From: Agromyces badenianii
GTDB taxonomy: Bacteria > Actinomycetota > Actinomycetes > Actinomycetales > Microbacteriaceae
Length of the DNA stretch: 64,000 nt
Reading direction: 5' to 3'
Assembly (NCBI RefSeq): GCF_003070885.1
Contig: NZ_CP028913.1
Coordinates: 620,001 to 684,000, forward strand
How positions within the stretch are numbered: the first letter of the stretch is position 1; every line of letters starts with the position of its first letter. The notes beneath the pieces were generated by a model. That model ran no database searches. It was not told the origin of the DNA and saw only the letters and a list, made by a program, of their open reading frames with translations. Below, in pieces: positions 35,052-44,905 of this stretch. A program made the position numbers and the translations under genes.

Positions 35052-35744
35052 TCAGGGCTTTGAGGACTTCAGCATGTAGCCGAATCCGCGTTTCGTCTGG
35101 ATCAGCGGCTCCGCCGAGTGCTGATCGAGCTTGCGGCGCAGGTACGAGATGTAGCTCTCGACGATGCCGGCGTCGCCGTTGAAGTCGTACTCCCAGACGT
35201 GGTCGAGGATCTGCGCCTTGGAGAGCACGCGGTTGGGGTTCAGCATGAGATAGCGAAGCAGCTTGAACTCCGTGGGGGAGAGCTCGACGGGCACGTCGCC
35301 GACGAGCACCTCGTGCGTGTCCTGGTCCATCGTGAGCTCGCCGGTGCGGATCACCGCGTCTTCTTCGGCGTGCATCGTGCGGCGGAGGATCGCCTTGATG
35401 CGTGCGACGATCTCGTCGAGGCTGAACGGCTTGGTGACGTAGTCGTCGCCGCCGACCGTGAGGCCGGTGATCTTGTCTTCGGTGTCGTCTTTCGCGGTGA
35501 GGAACAGGATCGGGGCGGTGTAGCCGGCAGAACGCAAGCGCTTGGTGACGCCGAAGCCGTTCATGTCGGGCAGCATGACGTCGAGGATGATGAGGTCGGG
35601 CTCTTCCTCGAGCACGGCCGAGATGGTCTGTGCGCCGTTGCCGACGGCGCGCACCGCGAATCCGGCGAAGCGGAGGCTGGTCGTGAGGAGGTCGCGGATG
35701 TTGGGCTCGTCGTCGACGATGAGAATGCGTGGTCCGTCGCTCAT
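35052..35744 (-). CDS. OmpR-family response regulator
   Basis: A 230-residue regulator, partner of the kinase at 33188. The receiver domain has the acidic pair Asp11-Asp12, the phosphorylation site Asp55 in ILDVMLPDMNG, and the conserved Lys in FSLDEIVARI region (VTKPFSL). The C-terminal winged helix (Trans_reg_C) includes PTEFKLLRYLM and SYISYLRRKLD. Similar to the PrrA/TcrA class of actinobacterial regulators, but the exact orthologue is not certain. Start ATG 35744. Confidence 0.93.
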   Translation of the reverse strand: MSDGPRILIVDDEPNIRDLLTTSLRFAGFAVRAVGNGAQTISAVLEEEPDLIILDVMLPDMNGFGVTKRLRSAGYTAPILFLTAKDDTEDKITGLTVGGDDYVTKPFSLDEIVARIKAILRRTMHAEEDAVIRTGELTMDQDTHEVLVGDVPVELSPTEFKLLRYLMLNPNRVLSKAQILDHVWEYDFNGDAGIVESYISYLRRKLDQHSAEPLIQTKRGFGYMLKSSKP

Positions 35745-35765
35745 GTGACAATTCTCTGCGCATCA

Positions 35766-35782
35766 GCTGGAACTTGGCTGAA
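35766..35782 (-). promoter_or_regulatory. Direct-repeat candidate response-regulator site
   Basis: On the minus strand TTCAGCC-AAG-TTCCAGC, two related heptamers starting ten bases apart, 22 bases before the response-regulator start. OmpR-family proteins bind such phased direct repeats, so this may be an autoregulatory site. The pattern is short and could be chance. Confidence 0.35.
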
Positions 35783-35863
35783 TATTCTTCGAGGGTTGCG
35801 AAACACGGTGCGTCGGACGTCACGCGCTGGGCGCGTCGCAGCGGGCGTGGAAGACTCGGCAGC

Positions 35864-36736
35864 ATGGCGAATGCTGCACACGTGATCCGGCGCATCGGCC
35901 CGCGCGAGTTCGACTTCGCGCGCGAGGTCGCCGTCATGGCGATCGTGAATCGGACCCCCGACTCGTTCTACGACCGGGGGCGCACCGAGGCGCTCGACGC
36001 CGCCGTCGACGCCGCGACCCTGGCGATCGAGCAGGGCGCCGACTGGATCGACGTCGGGGGTGCGAAGTTCGCACCGGGCCCGGCGATTCCGCCGGCCGAG
36101 GAGATCGATCGGGTGGTTCCGGTCGTCGCCGCGCTCGCCGGCTCGGGCGCCGTCATCTCGGTGGACACGTTCCATGCCGAGGTGGCCCGGGCGGCGATCG
36201 AGGCGGGCGCGCATGTCGTCAACGACACGACCGGCATCCACGACCCGGCCATGGCCGACGTCGTCGCCGAGACGGGGGCGACGATCGTCGTCACGCACAG
36301 CCTCGCGAAACCCCGTACACCGTACCCTTCTCCGCGGTACGACGATGTCGTCGCCGAGGTGTCGGCGTTCCTCGCCGAACGCGTCGCCCTCGCCGAGTCG
36401 CGGGGCGTGGCATCCGATCGCATCATCGTCGACCCGGGCCACGACCTCAACAAGCACACGCTGCACTCGCTCGAGCTGACCCGTCGACTCGGCGAGATCA
36501 CGAGTCTCGGGTATCCGACCCTCGTGGCGCTCTCGAACAAGGACTTCGTCGGTGAGAGCCTCGGCCGGCCGCGGGAGCAGCGCATAGAGGGTTCGATCGC
36601 GGCCGCCGTGTACTGCGTCATGCGGGGCGCCCGCATCGTGCGGGTGCACAACGTGCGCGAGACCGTCGACGCGATGCGCATGGTCGCGGCGATCGAGGGC
36701 TGGCGCGAGCCGGCCTTCCTGGAGCACAACCGATGA
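35864..36736 (+). CDS. folP2: Dihydropteroate-synthase-like protein (FolP2 type)
   Basis: A 290-residue TIM-barrel protein of the DHPS superfamily. The start of the barrel reads MAIVNRTPDSFYDRG rather than the DHPS signature with NVTPDSF-SDGG, and DWIDVGGAKFAPG replaces the usual DIGG(E/Q)STRPG. These changes match mycobacterial FolP2 rather than catalytic FolP1, so true dihydropteroate synthase activity is doubtful. ATG 35864. The last bases overlap the next gene start (ATGA), so the two are coupled. Confidence 0.8.
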   Translation: MANAAHVIRRIGPREFDFAREVAVMAIVNRTPDSFYDRGRTEALDAAVDAATLAIEQGADWIDVGGAKFAPGPAIPPAEEIDRVVPVVAALAGSGAVISVDTFHAEVARAAIEAGAHVVNDTTGIHDPAMADVVAETGATIVVTHSLAKPRTPYPSPRYDDVVAEVSAFLAERVALAESRGVASDRIIVDPGHDLNKHTLHSLELTRRLGEITSLGYPTLVALSNKDFVGESLGRPREQRIEGSIAAAVYCVMRGARIVRVHNVRETVDAMRMVAAIEGWREPAFLEHNR

Positions 36737-37455
36737 GCGCCGAGCCGCAGGTGCTCGACCGCGATGACCTGCTCGCGGCCTACGCGCTGCCCGAAGACGA
36801 GGCGCGGCGGGTGCGCATGAACTTCGTCTCGAGCCTCGACGGCGCGGCGACCGTCGAGGGGCGCAGCGGAGGCCTCGGCGATGCGAACGACCGGCTCGCG
36901 ATGCAGGTGCTGCGCACGCTCGCCGATCTCGTGCTGGTCGGTGCCGGCACCGTGCGCGCCGAAGGCTATGCCGGGCTGGCAGTGGGCGAGGCGGATGTCG
37001 CATGGCGGGTCGCCCGCGGACTGCCCGAGCAGCCCCGCTTCGCCGTGATCTCCTCATCGCTCGAGCTCGACCCCGAGTCGGCGCTCTTCACGGAGGCTGT
37101 GACGCGCCCCATCGTCGTGACCCACGCGGCGGCTCCCACCGCGCGACGTGCGGCGCTCGAGCAGGTGGCCGACGTCCTCGTCGTCGGTGAGCGTGCCGTC
37201 GACGTGAGCGGCATGCTCGACGTGTTCGCCGAGCGCGGGCTTCGCCGGGTGCTCTGCGAGGGCGGGCCGCACCTCTTCGGCTCGCTGCTCGAAGCCGACC
37301 TCGTCGACGAGCTCTGCCTCTCGCTCAGCCCGATGCTGGTCGCCGGTTCGGCCGGGCGCATCGTGCGCGGCGTTCCGGAGTTGCAGCGGAGGATGCGCCT
37401 CGTGCACGCGATCCCCGCCGGGGATCTGCTCCTGCTGCGCTATCTGCGCGACTGA
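36733..37455 (+). CDS. RibD C-terminal-type reductase family protein
   Basis: A 240-residue DHFR-like fold protein. MNFVSSLDGAATVEG is the usual first strand of RibD-C reductases; LVLVGAGTVRAEGY (NADPH pocket) and RVLCEGGPHLFGSLL follow. In riboflavin synthesis this domain reduces the ribosyl pyrimidine, but stand-alone members also serve other reductions, possibly deazaflavin or pteridine. Coupling to the FolP2-like gene points to a pterin-related role. Confidence 0.82.
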   Translation: MSAEPQVLDRDDLLAAYALPEDEARRVRMNFVSSLDGAATVEGRSGGLGDANDRLAMQVLRTLADLVLVGAGTVRAEGYAGLAVGEADVAWRVARGLPEQPRFAVISSSLELDPESALFTEAVTRPIVVTHAAAPTARRAALEQVADVLVVGERAVDVSGMLDVFAERGLRRVLCEGGPHLFGSLLEADLVDELCLSLSPMLVAGSAGRIVRGVPELQRRMRLVHAIPAGDLLLLRYLRD

Positions 37456-37468
37456 GGGCGAGCGCGGG

Positions 37469-39112
37469 TCACGCCGCTTCGAGCGAGTGCGCGTCGAGGA
37501 TCGTGTAGCTGTAGCCCTGCTCGGCGAGGAACCGCTGCCGGTTCTGCGCGAAGTCCTGGTCGACGGTGTCGCGGGCGACGAGCGTGTAGAAGTTCGCACT
37601 GAGGCCCGACTCCTTGGGTCGCAGGAGCCGCCCCAGTCGCTGCGCCTCCTCCTGGCGTGAGCCGAACGATCCGGAGACCTGGATCGCGACCGTCGCCTCG
37701 GGCAGGTCGACCGAGAAGTTCGCGACCTTCGAGACCACGAGCACGGGCGTGCGCCCGTCGCGGAACTCCTGGAACAGCCGCTCGCGCTCGTCGACGGGCG
37801 TCGAGCCGGTGAGCTGCGGGGCGCCGAGCGCCGTCGCGAGCTCGTCGATCTGGTCGAGGTACTGGCCGATCACGAGGATGCGCTCACCGGCGTGCTTGGC
37901 CACGAGCTCTTTCACGACGCCGAGCTTCGCCGGCGCGGTCGCGGCGAGCCGGTAGCGCTCGTCGTCGGCGGATGCCGCATAGCTGAGCCGCTCGGACTGC
38001 GGAAGGTCGATGCGCACCTCGTAACAGGCGGCGGGCGAGATGAAGCCCTGGGCCTCGATCTCCTTCCACGGCGCGTCGAACCGCTTCGGCCCGATGAGGC
38101 TGAAGACGTCGCCCTCTCGACCGTCTTCGCGCACGAGGGTCGCGGTCAGGCCGAGCCGGCGCCGCGCCTGCAACTCGGCGGTGAGCTTGAAGACCGGCGC
38201 GGGCAGCAGGTGCACCTCGTCGTAGACGACGAGCCCCCAGTCGAGTGCGTCGAGCAGGGCCAGGTGCGCGTACTCGCCCTTCCGCTTCGCGGTCAGGATC
38301 TGGTACGTCGCGATCGTGACGGGCTTGACCTCCTTCACCTGGCCCGAGTACTCGCCGATCTCGTCGGCGGTGAGGCTCGTGCGCTTCAGCAGTTCGTCGC
38401 GCCACTGGCGGGCCGAGACGGTGTTCGTCACGAGGATCAGCGTCGTGGTCTTCGCGGTGGCCATCGCGCCGGCGCCGACGAGCGTCTTGCCGGCGCCGCA
38501 GGGCAGCACGACGACCCCCGAGCCGCCGTCGAAGAAGTTGTCGATGGCCTTCTGCTGGTAGTCGCGCAGGTGCCAGTCGGCCTGCTCGAGGTCGATCTGG
38601 TGGGGCGTGCCGGGCGTGTAGCCGGCGAGGTCTTCGGCCGGCCAGCCGAGTTTCACGAGTTCCTGCTTGAGGGCGCCGCGGGCCCACGCGGCGACGAGGA
38701 AGCTCTGGTCGTCGAGGCGCTCGGCGAGCAACGGCGCGATGCGCTTCGCGGAGGCCACCTCGGTGAGCACTGCGATGTCGTCGCTGTGCAGGCGCAGGGC
38801 GCCGTCGTCGGTGCGGTCGACCACGAGGCGGCCGTAGCGGCCGACCGTCTCCCGCATGTCGACGGCGACCGTCTGCGGCACCGGGAACTTCGCGTACCGT
38901 TCGAGGGTCGCCAGCATGTCATCGGCGTCGTGACCGGCGGCCCGGGCGTTCCACAACCCGAGGCGGGTGATGCGGTACGTGTGCATGTGCTCGGGGGCCC
39001 GTTCGAGCTCGGCGAACACGGCGAGATCGTGCCGGGCGTCTTCGGCGAGCGGATGCGCGACCTCGAGGAGGACGGTTCGGTCGCTCTGCACGATGAGTGG
39101 GCCGTCTGACAT
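37469..39112 (-). CDS. DNA repair helicase, XPB type
   Basis: 547 residues, superfamily 2. Walker A LPCGAGKTLVGA, DEVH in VVYDEVHLLPA, motif III LGLTATLVREDGREGD, motif V/VI near the end VSGSFGSRQEEAQRLGRLLRPKE. The N-terminal region (1-180) is the XPB damage-recognition/Helicase_C_3 type domain. Actinobacterial XPB homologues unwind DNA 3'-5' and are linked to nucleotide excision repair or transcription coupling. Start ATG 39112. It is followed upstream in the same strand by a Helicase_C_3-like gene (39234). Confidence 0.9.
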   Translation of the reverse strand: MSDGPLIVQSDRTVLLEVAHPLAEDARHDLAVFAELERAPEHMHTYRITRLGLWNARAAGHDADDMLATLERYAKFPVPQTVAVDMRETVGRYGRLVVDRTDDGALRLHSDDIAVLTEVASAKRIAPLLAERLDDQSFLVAAWARGALKQELVKLGWPAEDLAGYTPGTPHQIDLEQADWHLRDYQQKAIDNFFDGGSGVVVLPCGAGKTLVGAGAMATAKTTTLILVTNTVSARQWRDELLKRTSLTADEIGEYSGQVKEVKPVTIATYQILTAKRKGEYAHLALLDALDWGLVVYDEVHLLPAPVFKLTAELQARRRLGLTATLVREDGREGDVFSLIGPKRFDAPWKEIEAQGFISPAACYEVRIDLPQSERLSYAASADDERYRLAATAPAKLGVVKELVAKHAGERILVIGQYLDQIDELATALGAPQLTGSTPVDERERLFQEFRDGRTPVLVVSKVANFSVDLPEATVAIQVSGSFGSRQEEAQRLGRLLRPKESGLSANFYTLVARDTVDQDFAQNRQRFLAEQGYSYTILDAHSLEAA

Positions 39113-39233
39113 AGCGGTCCAGTCTACGCCCGGTTCACCGGAGAGGGGCCGGGCCGGGCGCGAAGCCTCCGGGCCGGGCACGAATGCTCCCGGGTAGAGG
39201 CGCGAATCCGCCGGCTGCCCGACCTCGAATCCT

Positions 39234-41096
39234 CTAGCTGCCCGCCGGTGCAGGCGACACGGCCGCGATGGCCGACAGGGGGAGCGTGCGCTCGATGTCG
39301 GCCTTGCGGTCGCGGGCGCGGAGCCGCCCATTGGCCACGCTCGCCGGGGCCAGCAGGTAGTCGGCGGTGTCGCCGCTCGGCATTCGCACGGTGACCGTGA
39401 GCGTCTCCTTCGAACGAGCCGCCGCCTCGAGCTGCCGTGCCAGCCAGGCCTCTTCGGTCGGACCGCCCTCGCCCTCGGCGAGCACGAGGTCGAGTAGCGC
39501 TTCGATCGGGTCGGTCTTCGGGGCGGGCTCGGGTGCCGCCGCGAGGTGATGCCTGCGCAGCCGGATGATGTTGCCGGCCGCGTCTTCGGCGGCCACGGGG
39601 TACCGGGCGTCGGAGAGCGCCCAGAACACCACCTCGGGGGCGAACCGGGAGAGCAGCCGGTGCGGGCCGGTCTGCCGCAGGCCGATCGAGACGAGCGACT
39701 GGTCGACGGCGAGGGTGCGCACGAGCTGCTCGTCGTCGGAACGGACGGCGGCCCGCGCCGGGGCGTCCGCCGGATCGGCCAGGGCGACCCGGAGCGAACC
39801 GAACCTCGAGGCCGCTTCGCCCACGAGATAGGCGAGCGGCTGCGGGATGCCCGTGAGCGAGAGCCGGCCGAGGAAGTCGAGGATGGAGTCGGCCGTCTCG
39901 CCGGCCGCGAGTCCGCGGTTGAGGGATGCCGCGCTCACCCGATACGTCGAGGCGAGGTCTCGGCCCTCGACGTCGGCGAAGCTGCGCAGCCTGGCATCGA
40001 GCGCGGGTTCGAGCGGCCCGGGCGAGACGATCGAGAGGTCGTGCTGCAGGTAGACCTTGTCGACCTGGGCCGGGAACTGCGCCGACAGTCGTGCCGCGGC
40101 CTGATCGAGTTCGCCCGCCAGCACGAGCAGGGCGGTCGGCGCCGGCTCGCCCGCGACCGCGAGTCCGAGCGCTTCGGCCTCGTCGATGAGACGTTCGAGT
40201 CCCTCGTCGAGCCAGTGCCCGCCCGCGGGGTAGAACCAGCGCACGTCGTCGCGCAGGGTGCTCGCCGTGAGCGACTCGCTGCGGCGGGCCACGAGTTCGC
40301 GCAGGGCCTCGGGGATGCGGTCGCGCCAGCACTCGGCCAGGCGCCGCCACCGGCCCTCCGCCGACTCGAGCGACCACGCCGCCCCGGGCTCCGACTCGAG
40401 CCAGAATGCGCCTTCGCGCACCACGAGCCCGGCCTCTTCGGCGCGGTGGAAGAGCCGAGGCAGGCCTTCCAGCGCGATACCGCTCGCCTCGGCGAGTCGC
40501 TTCGAGTCGGGAAGCGCGAGGCCACCCTTGGCGAGCTCCCGTGCGGGCTGGGTGCCGAGCGCGGCGAGTACTTCGGCGGTCGCAGCGACCGTCGCGTACG
40601 CCGTCTCGGCGGCACGCCGATCGATCATGGTGCGATCGACGTCGTCGGCGGAGACGAGCACGGGCGGGGCGGGCGTCGCGAGTTCGGCCACGGTCGGCAG
40701 GTCGTCGCCGAGTCGCGGCGCGACCCGCGCGTTGACCGCCGTCGGAACGTGGATGCGGTCGTCGACGCGCACCACGAGCAGCAGATCGGTCAGTGCGTCG
40801 AGCAGTTCGCCCGCGGCATCCGACAGCTCGGCGGATGCCGCGTGCCGCTCCAGCTCGCGACGGACCGCCTCGACCGTGGTGTCGCCATCGGCCGTCAGCT
40901 CGACGGCGGTCGCGAGCACGGCGAGCCGGCGGCGGTCGAGACGGCTCACCGCCTGGTCGATGGAATCGGGCGCCAGCACGACCTCGGCGAGGTCGAAGAG
41001 GTCACGCACTCCGGAGGTCTCGAACTCGCGCGAATGCAGTGCTGCTGCGAGGGAGTCTCGCGACAGCCCGCGGAGTCGTGCGGCGAGCTCGAGCAT
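39234..41096 (-). CDS. Helicase-associated (Helicase_C_3-like) protein
   Basis: A 620-residue protein without Walker motifs. The C-terminal half resembles the N-terminal XPB/Ssl2-like domain: LQHDLSIVSPGPLEP and GLRQTGPHRLLSRFAP. Multiple winged-helix repeats seem likely in the first 350 residues. The gene is conserved beside the XPB helicase in Actinobacteria, which suggests a helicase partner or regulator. No enzymatic residues are seen. Start ATG 41096; 121 bases separate it from the XPB start. Confidence 0.8.
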   Translation of the reverse strand: MLELAARLRGLSRDSLAAALHSREFETSGVRDLFDLAEVVLAPDSIDQAVSRLDRRRLAVLATAVELTADGDTTVEAVRRELERHAASAELSDAAGELLDALTDLLLVVRVDDRIHVPTAVNARVAPRLGDDLPTVAELATPAPPVLVSADDVDRTMIDRRAAETAYATVAATAEVLAALGTQPARELAKGGLALPDSKRLAEASGIALEGLPRLFHRAEEAGLVVREGAFWLESEPGAAWSLESAEGRWRRLAECWRDRIPEALRELVARRSESLTASTLRDDVRWFYPAGGHWLDEGLERLIDEAEALGLAVAGEPAPTALLVLAGELDQAAARLSAQFPAQVDKVYLQHDLSIVSPGPLEPALDARLRSFADVEGRDLASTYRVSAASLNRGLAAGETADSILDFLGRLSLTGIPQPLAYLVGEAASRFGSLRVALADPADAPARAAVRSDDEQLVRTLAVDQSLVSIGLRQTGPHRLLSRFAPEVVFWALSDARYPVAAEDAAGNIIRLRRHHLAAAPEPAPKTDPIEALLDLVLAEGEGGPTEEAWLARQLEAAARSKETLTVTVRMPSGDTADYLLAPASVANGRLRARDRKADIERTLPLSAIAAVSPAPAGS

Positions 41097-41105
41097 CGTG
41101 TCGGG

Positions 41106-41378
41106 TCAGCTCGATCCGGCTCGGGTGGAGCGGGCTCGGCGGACGCCGTTGACGATGAGCAGTGTGATGAGGAGGAGGAAGGCGATCGGCAGGCCGAACC
41201 ACGGCAGCATCGTGACGATCGGCCAGACGCCCGAGCCCATCTCTTCGCGGGTCACGCCGGAGAAGGTGCCGATCATCACCGCGAAGAAGCAGATGATCGA
41301 GAGACCCACGACGGCGGCGAACATGTAGGCGAGAACGCGCTCGGCGCGATTGTCGGTGATGGGGCCGGGATCGCTCAC
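41106..41378 (-). CDS. Small two-helix membrane protein
   Basis: 90 residues with helices around residues 16-36 (VLAYMFAAVVGLSIICFF) and 52-76 (VTMLPWFGLPIAFLLLITLL), then a basic tail RRARSTRAGSS. GTG 41378 is preceded by GGAGGT, a strong ribosome site, which decides against the longer open frame. It ends nine bases before the Helicase_C_3-like gene on the same strand. Family unknown. Confidence 0.72.
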   Translation of the reverse strand: MSDPGPITDNRAERVLAYMFAAVVGLSIICFFAVMIGTFSGVTREEMGSGVWPIVTMLPWFGLPIAFLLLITLLIVNGVRRARSTRAGSS

Positions 41379-41487
41379 ACCTCCAGAATAGGCCAGCCGA
41401 CCGACTTGCGGGTGTTCGGGAGCCGTAGACTGGCGACGGACGGCGCAGCGGTTCAGCGCGCCTGCAGACATGAGCGAGGTTCATACG

Positions 41488-41868
41488 ATGCCCACCGGCA
41501 AGGTCAAGTTCTACGACGAGGAAAAGGGATTCGGCTTCATCAGCTCCGATGACGGCCTGGAGGTCTTCCTCCACGCATCCGCACTCCCCGCCGGCGCGAC
41601 CGTGCGTGCGGGCAGTCGCCTCGAGTTCGGCGTCGCCGAGGGCAAGCGCGGCGCGCAGGCCCTCTCGGTGCGTGTGCTCGATGCGCCGGTGAGCCTCACG
41701 AAGATCAACCGGAAGCCCGCCGACGACATGGCGATCATCGTCGAAGACGTCGTGAAGGTGCTCGACGGCATCGGAGCCGACCTCCGCCGCGGGCGGTACC
41801 CCGAGAAGTCGAAGGCACGCACCGTCGCCGCGGTGCTGCGCAAGGTGGCAGACGATCTGGATGCCTGA
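41488..41868 (+). CDS. Cold shock domain protein with C-terminal extension
   Basis: A 126-residue protein. The first 67 residues are a CspA-type beta barrel: VKFYDEEKGFGFISSDDG with RNP1 KGFGFI and RNP2 VFLHAS. The remaining 60 residues (from VSLTKINRKPADDMA) form a helical extension ending KSKARTVAAVLRKVADDL, rare in ordinary cold shock proteins but common in Microbacteriaceae. It binds single-stranded nucleic acid. ATG 41488 has GAGG eight bases upstream; ATG 41470 is also in frame. The stop overlaps the DUF3027 start. Confidence 0.9.
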   Translation: MPTGKVKFYDEEKGFGFISSDDGLEVFLHASALPAGATVRAGSRLEFGVAEGKRGAQALSVRVLDAPVSLTKINRKPADDMAIIVEDVVKVLDGIGADLRRGRYPEKSKARTVAAVLRKVADDLDA

Positions 41869-42577
41869 GCAGACGGAATCCGAGAACCCGTCGGTCGTCG
41901 TGGCCGACGAGGTGCTGCTGTCGTCGGTGGATCTCGCCCGGCGGGCGCTGCTCGAGGTCACGGCTCCCGAGACCGTCGGATCGGTCGTCGGTCACCTCGT
42001 CGAGGGTGAGCACGTGCTGACGCTGCTCTTCGCCTCCGATCTCGGCGGCTACCCCGGCTGGCGCTGGAGCGTCACGCTCTCGCGTGCCGACGACGACGCT
42101 GAGGCGACCGTGCTCGAGACCGAGCTCATGCCCGGCGAGACCGCGTTGCTCGCGCCCGACTGGGTGCCGTGGTCGGAGCGACTGGCCGACTACCGTGCCG
42201 CGCAGGATGCCGCCGCCGCCGGCGACGAGTCGAGCGACGGTGAAGACGGGGCCGAGGCCGTCGACGACGAGCACGACGACGATGATGACGAGCTCGACGA
42301 CGAGCTCGACGATGACGACGACGACGACGATGACGACGACGACGACGACGATGACGACGAGCTCGATGACGTGCACGTCGACGATGTCGACGACGAGTTC
42401 AACGGCATCGACATCGACGCGCTCGACCTGTCGGGCCTCGACGAGGGCGAGACCGACGAGGGCGAGACCGGCGAGGGCGAGACCGGCGACGACGATTCAG
42501 TCGACGGGGAATCGGGCGGCGACGAGACCGACGAGGATTCGGGCGACGATCAGTCGATCGGCCGCGCCGGCGCCTGA
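41861..42577 (+). CDS. DUF3027 protein with long Asp/Glu tract
   Basis: A 238-residue protein. Residues 1-120 are the DUF3027 domain (GWRWSVTLSR, PGETALLAPDWVPWSER). Residues 128-180 are almost all Asp/Glu, including a run of about 17 Asp, and the rest repeats short EGET units. The DNA run at about 42265-42363 alternates GAC and GAT, so it is codon-constrained rather than a simple slippage tract. ATG 41861 overlaps the end of the cold shock gene. Function unknown; an acidic tail often marks nucleic-acid or histone-like partners. Confidence 0.8.
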   Translation: MPEQTESENPSVVVADEVLLSSVDLARRALLEVTAPETVGSVVGHLVEGEHVLTLLFASDLGGYPGWRWSVTLSRADDDAEATVLETELMPGETALLAPDWVPWSERLADYRAAQDAAAAGDESSDGEDGAEAVDDEHDDDDDELDDELDDDDDDDDDDDDDDDDDELDDVHVDDVDDEFNGIDIDALDLSGLDEGETDEGETGEGETGDDDSVDGESGGDETDEDSGDDQSIGRAGA

Positions 42578-42816
42578 CGCGCCCGTCGTCTGATCACCTG
42601 CACGACCGCGAGACCGACGAGGCCGAACGCGATGCCGGTGACGGCGGCCGCCGCGAACCACCAGAGTCCGGCCGACTCGAGCGGTTCACGGGAGACGAAG
42701 CAGGCGACGAGCGCGACGACCCACGCGAGCGTGCCCGCGAGCACGGCCTTGCGGGCGTCAGCTCTGGCCGGCGCCGGGTCGGGGCGCCGTTCCTCTTCGC
42801 TCAGCCAGAGCCGCAT
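42550..42816 (-). CDS. DUF2530 small membrane protein
   Basis: An 88-residue protein with two membrane helices, LAGTLAWVVALVACFVS and GLWWFAAAAVTGIAFGLVG, then a basic tail VIRRRARQAPARP. It fits the actinobacterial DUF2530 family, of unknown function. The last 28 bases overlap the 3' end of DUF3027 on the other strand. It starts six bases from the SerC stop, so it is probably the last gene of the serC transcript. Confidence 0.85.
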   Translation of the reverse strand: MRLWLSEEERRPDPAPARADARKAVLAGTLAWVVALVACFVSREPLESAGLWWFAAAAVTGIAFGLVGLAVVQVIRRRARQAPARPID

Positions 42817-42821
42817 CGCGG

Positions 42822-43946
<1,125 letters not shown>

Positions 43947-44008
43947 CTAGCGAGGGGGTGCCGCCCGCTAGGCTGGAAGACGGGCTGTGACAAACGGGAG
44001 GATGGCGC

Positions 44009-44701
44009 GTGACCGACTTGATCGACACCACGGAGATGTACCTCCGCACGATCCTCGATCTCGAGGAGGAGAACATCGTGCCGCTGCGGGCGCGCATCTC
44101 CGAGCGGCTCGGCCATTCCGGCCCCACCGTATCCCAGACCGTCGCCCGCATGGAGCGCGACGGCCTCGTGGTCGTCTCCGGCGACCGGCACCTCGAGCTC
44201 ACCCCCGAAGGCCGTTCCAAGGCCGTGCACGTCATGCGCAAGCATCGACTCGCAGAGCGGCTCCTCGCCGACGTCATCGGCCTCGAGTGGGAGTTCGTGC
44301 ACGACGAGGCATGTCGCTGGGAGCACGTCATGAGCGAGCAGGTCGAACGCCGCCTCATCGAGATCCTCGGCAGCCCCCGCGAGTCCCCGTACGGCAACCC
44401 GATCCCCGGCCTCGAAGAGCTCGGCCTTCCGCCGGCCGACCCGTTCATGTCGGGCGTGGTGAACGTCGTCGAAGCAGTCGATGCGAGCCAGGCGCCGGTT
44501 CGCGGCATCGTGCGGCGCCTCGGCGAGCCGGTGCAGTTCGACCCCGAGCTGCTCGCCCAGCTCAAGCATGCCGGCGTGATCCCCGGGGCCTCTGCCTCAT
44601 TCAGTCGCGCCGGCGGCTACGTGCTCGTCGAGGTCGACGGCGTCGACGGCGGCCTCGAGCTGCCGAGCGAGGTTGCCGGCCACCTCTTCATCGCGAAATG
44701 A
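44009..44701 (+). CDS. ideR: DtxR/IdeR family metal-dependent regulator
   Basis: A 230-residue regulator. The N-terminal winged helix includes TEMYLRTILDLEEE and SGPTVSQTVARMERDGL; the metal-binding dimer domain includes HRLAERLLADVIGL and EACRWEHVMSEQVE, with conserved Cys, Glu and His metal ligands, and the C-terminal SH3-like domain follows. It represses iron-uptake genes when Fe2+ is bound. Start GTG 44009. A matching iron box lies at 19213 ahead of the DUF1540 gene. Confidence 0.92.
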   Translation: MTDLIDTTEMYLRTILDLEEENIVPLRARISERLGHSGPTVSQTVARMERDGLVVVSGDRHLELTPEGRSKAVHVMRKHRLAERLLADVIGLEWEFVHDEACRWEHVMSEQVERRLIEILGSPRESPYGNPIPGLEELGLPPADPFMSGVVNVVEAVDASQAPVRGIVRRLGEPVQFDPELLAQLKHAGVIPGASASFSRAGGYVLVEVDGVDGGLELPSEVAGHLFIAK

Positions 44702-44759
44702 CCTGATCATGGCCACGCCGTGACCAGAATGTGACATTTGGGCCTACCTCGCGTAGTCT

Positions 44760-44905
44760 CTTTCGAGTCCGCCGGCGAGAAGCCAGTCGGAGGACCAGGG
44801 TCGAGACGCCTCCCAAGCCCACCGCTCGATCAAGTACCCGTAAGCGCCGCTGCGCGCATCCGGTGGGGTGACATTCGTTGTCGTGGGGCGACGGAGGTAC
44901 ACATC
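44760..44905 (+). promoter_or_regulatory. Long 5' leader of C40 peptidase gene
   Basis: The roughly 146 bases before TTG 44906 hold no gene. They contain CGAGTCCGCC and CGAGAAGCCA; the latter is repeated in the leader of the CHAP gene (46694). A stem near CGTTGTCG and CGACG leads to the ribosome site GGAGG. A structured regulatory leader is possible, but I cannot match a known riboswitch class. Confidence 0.35.
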
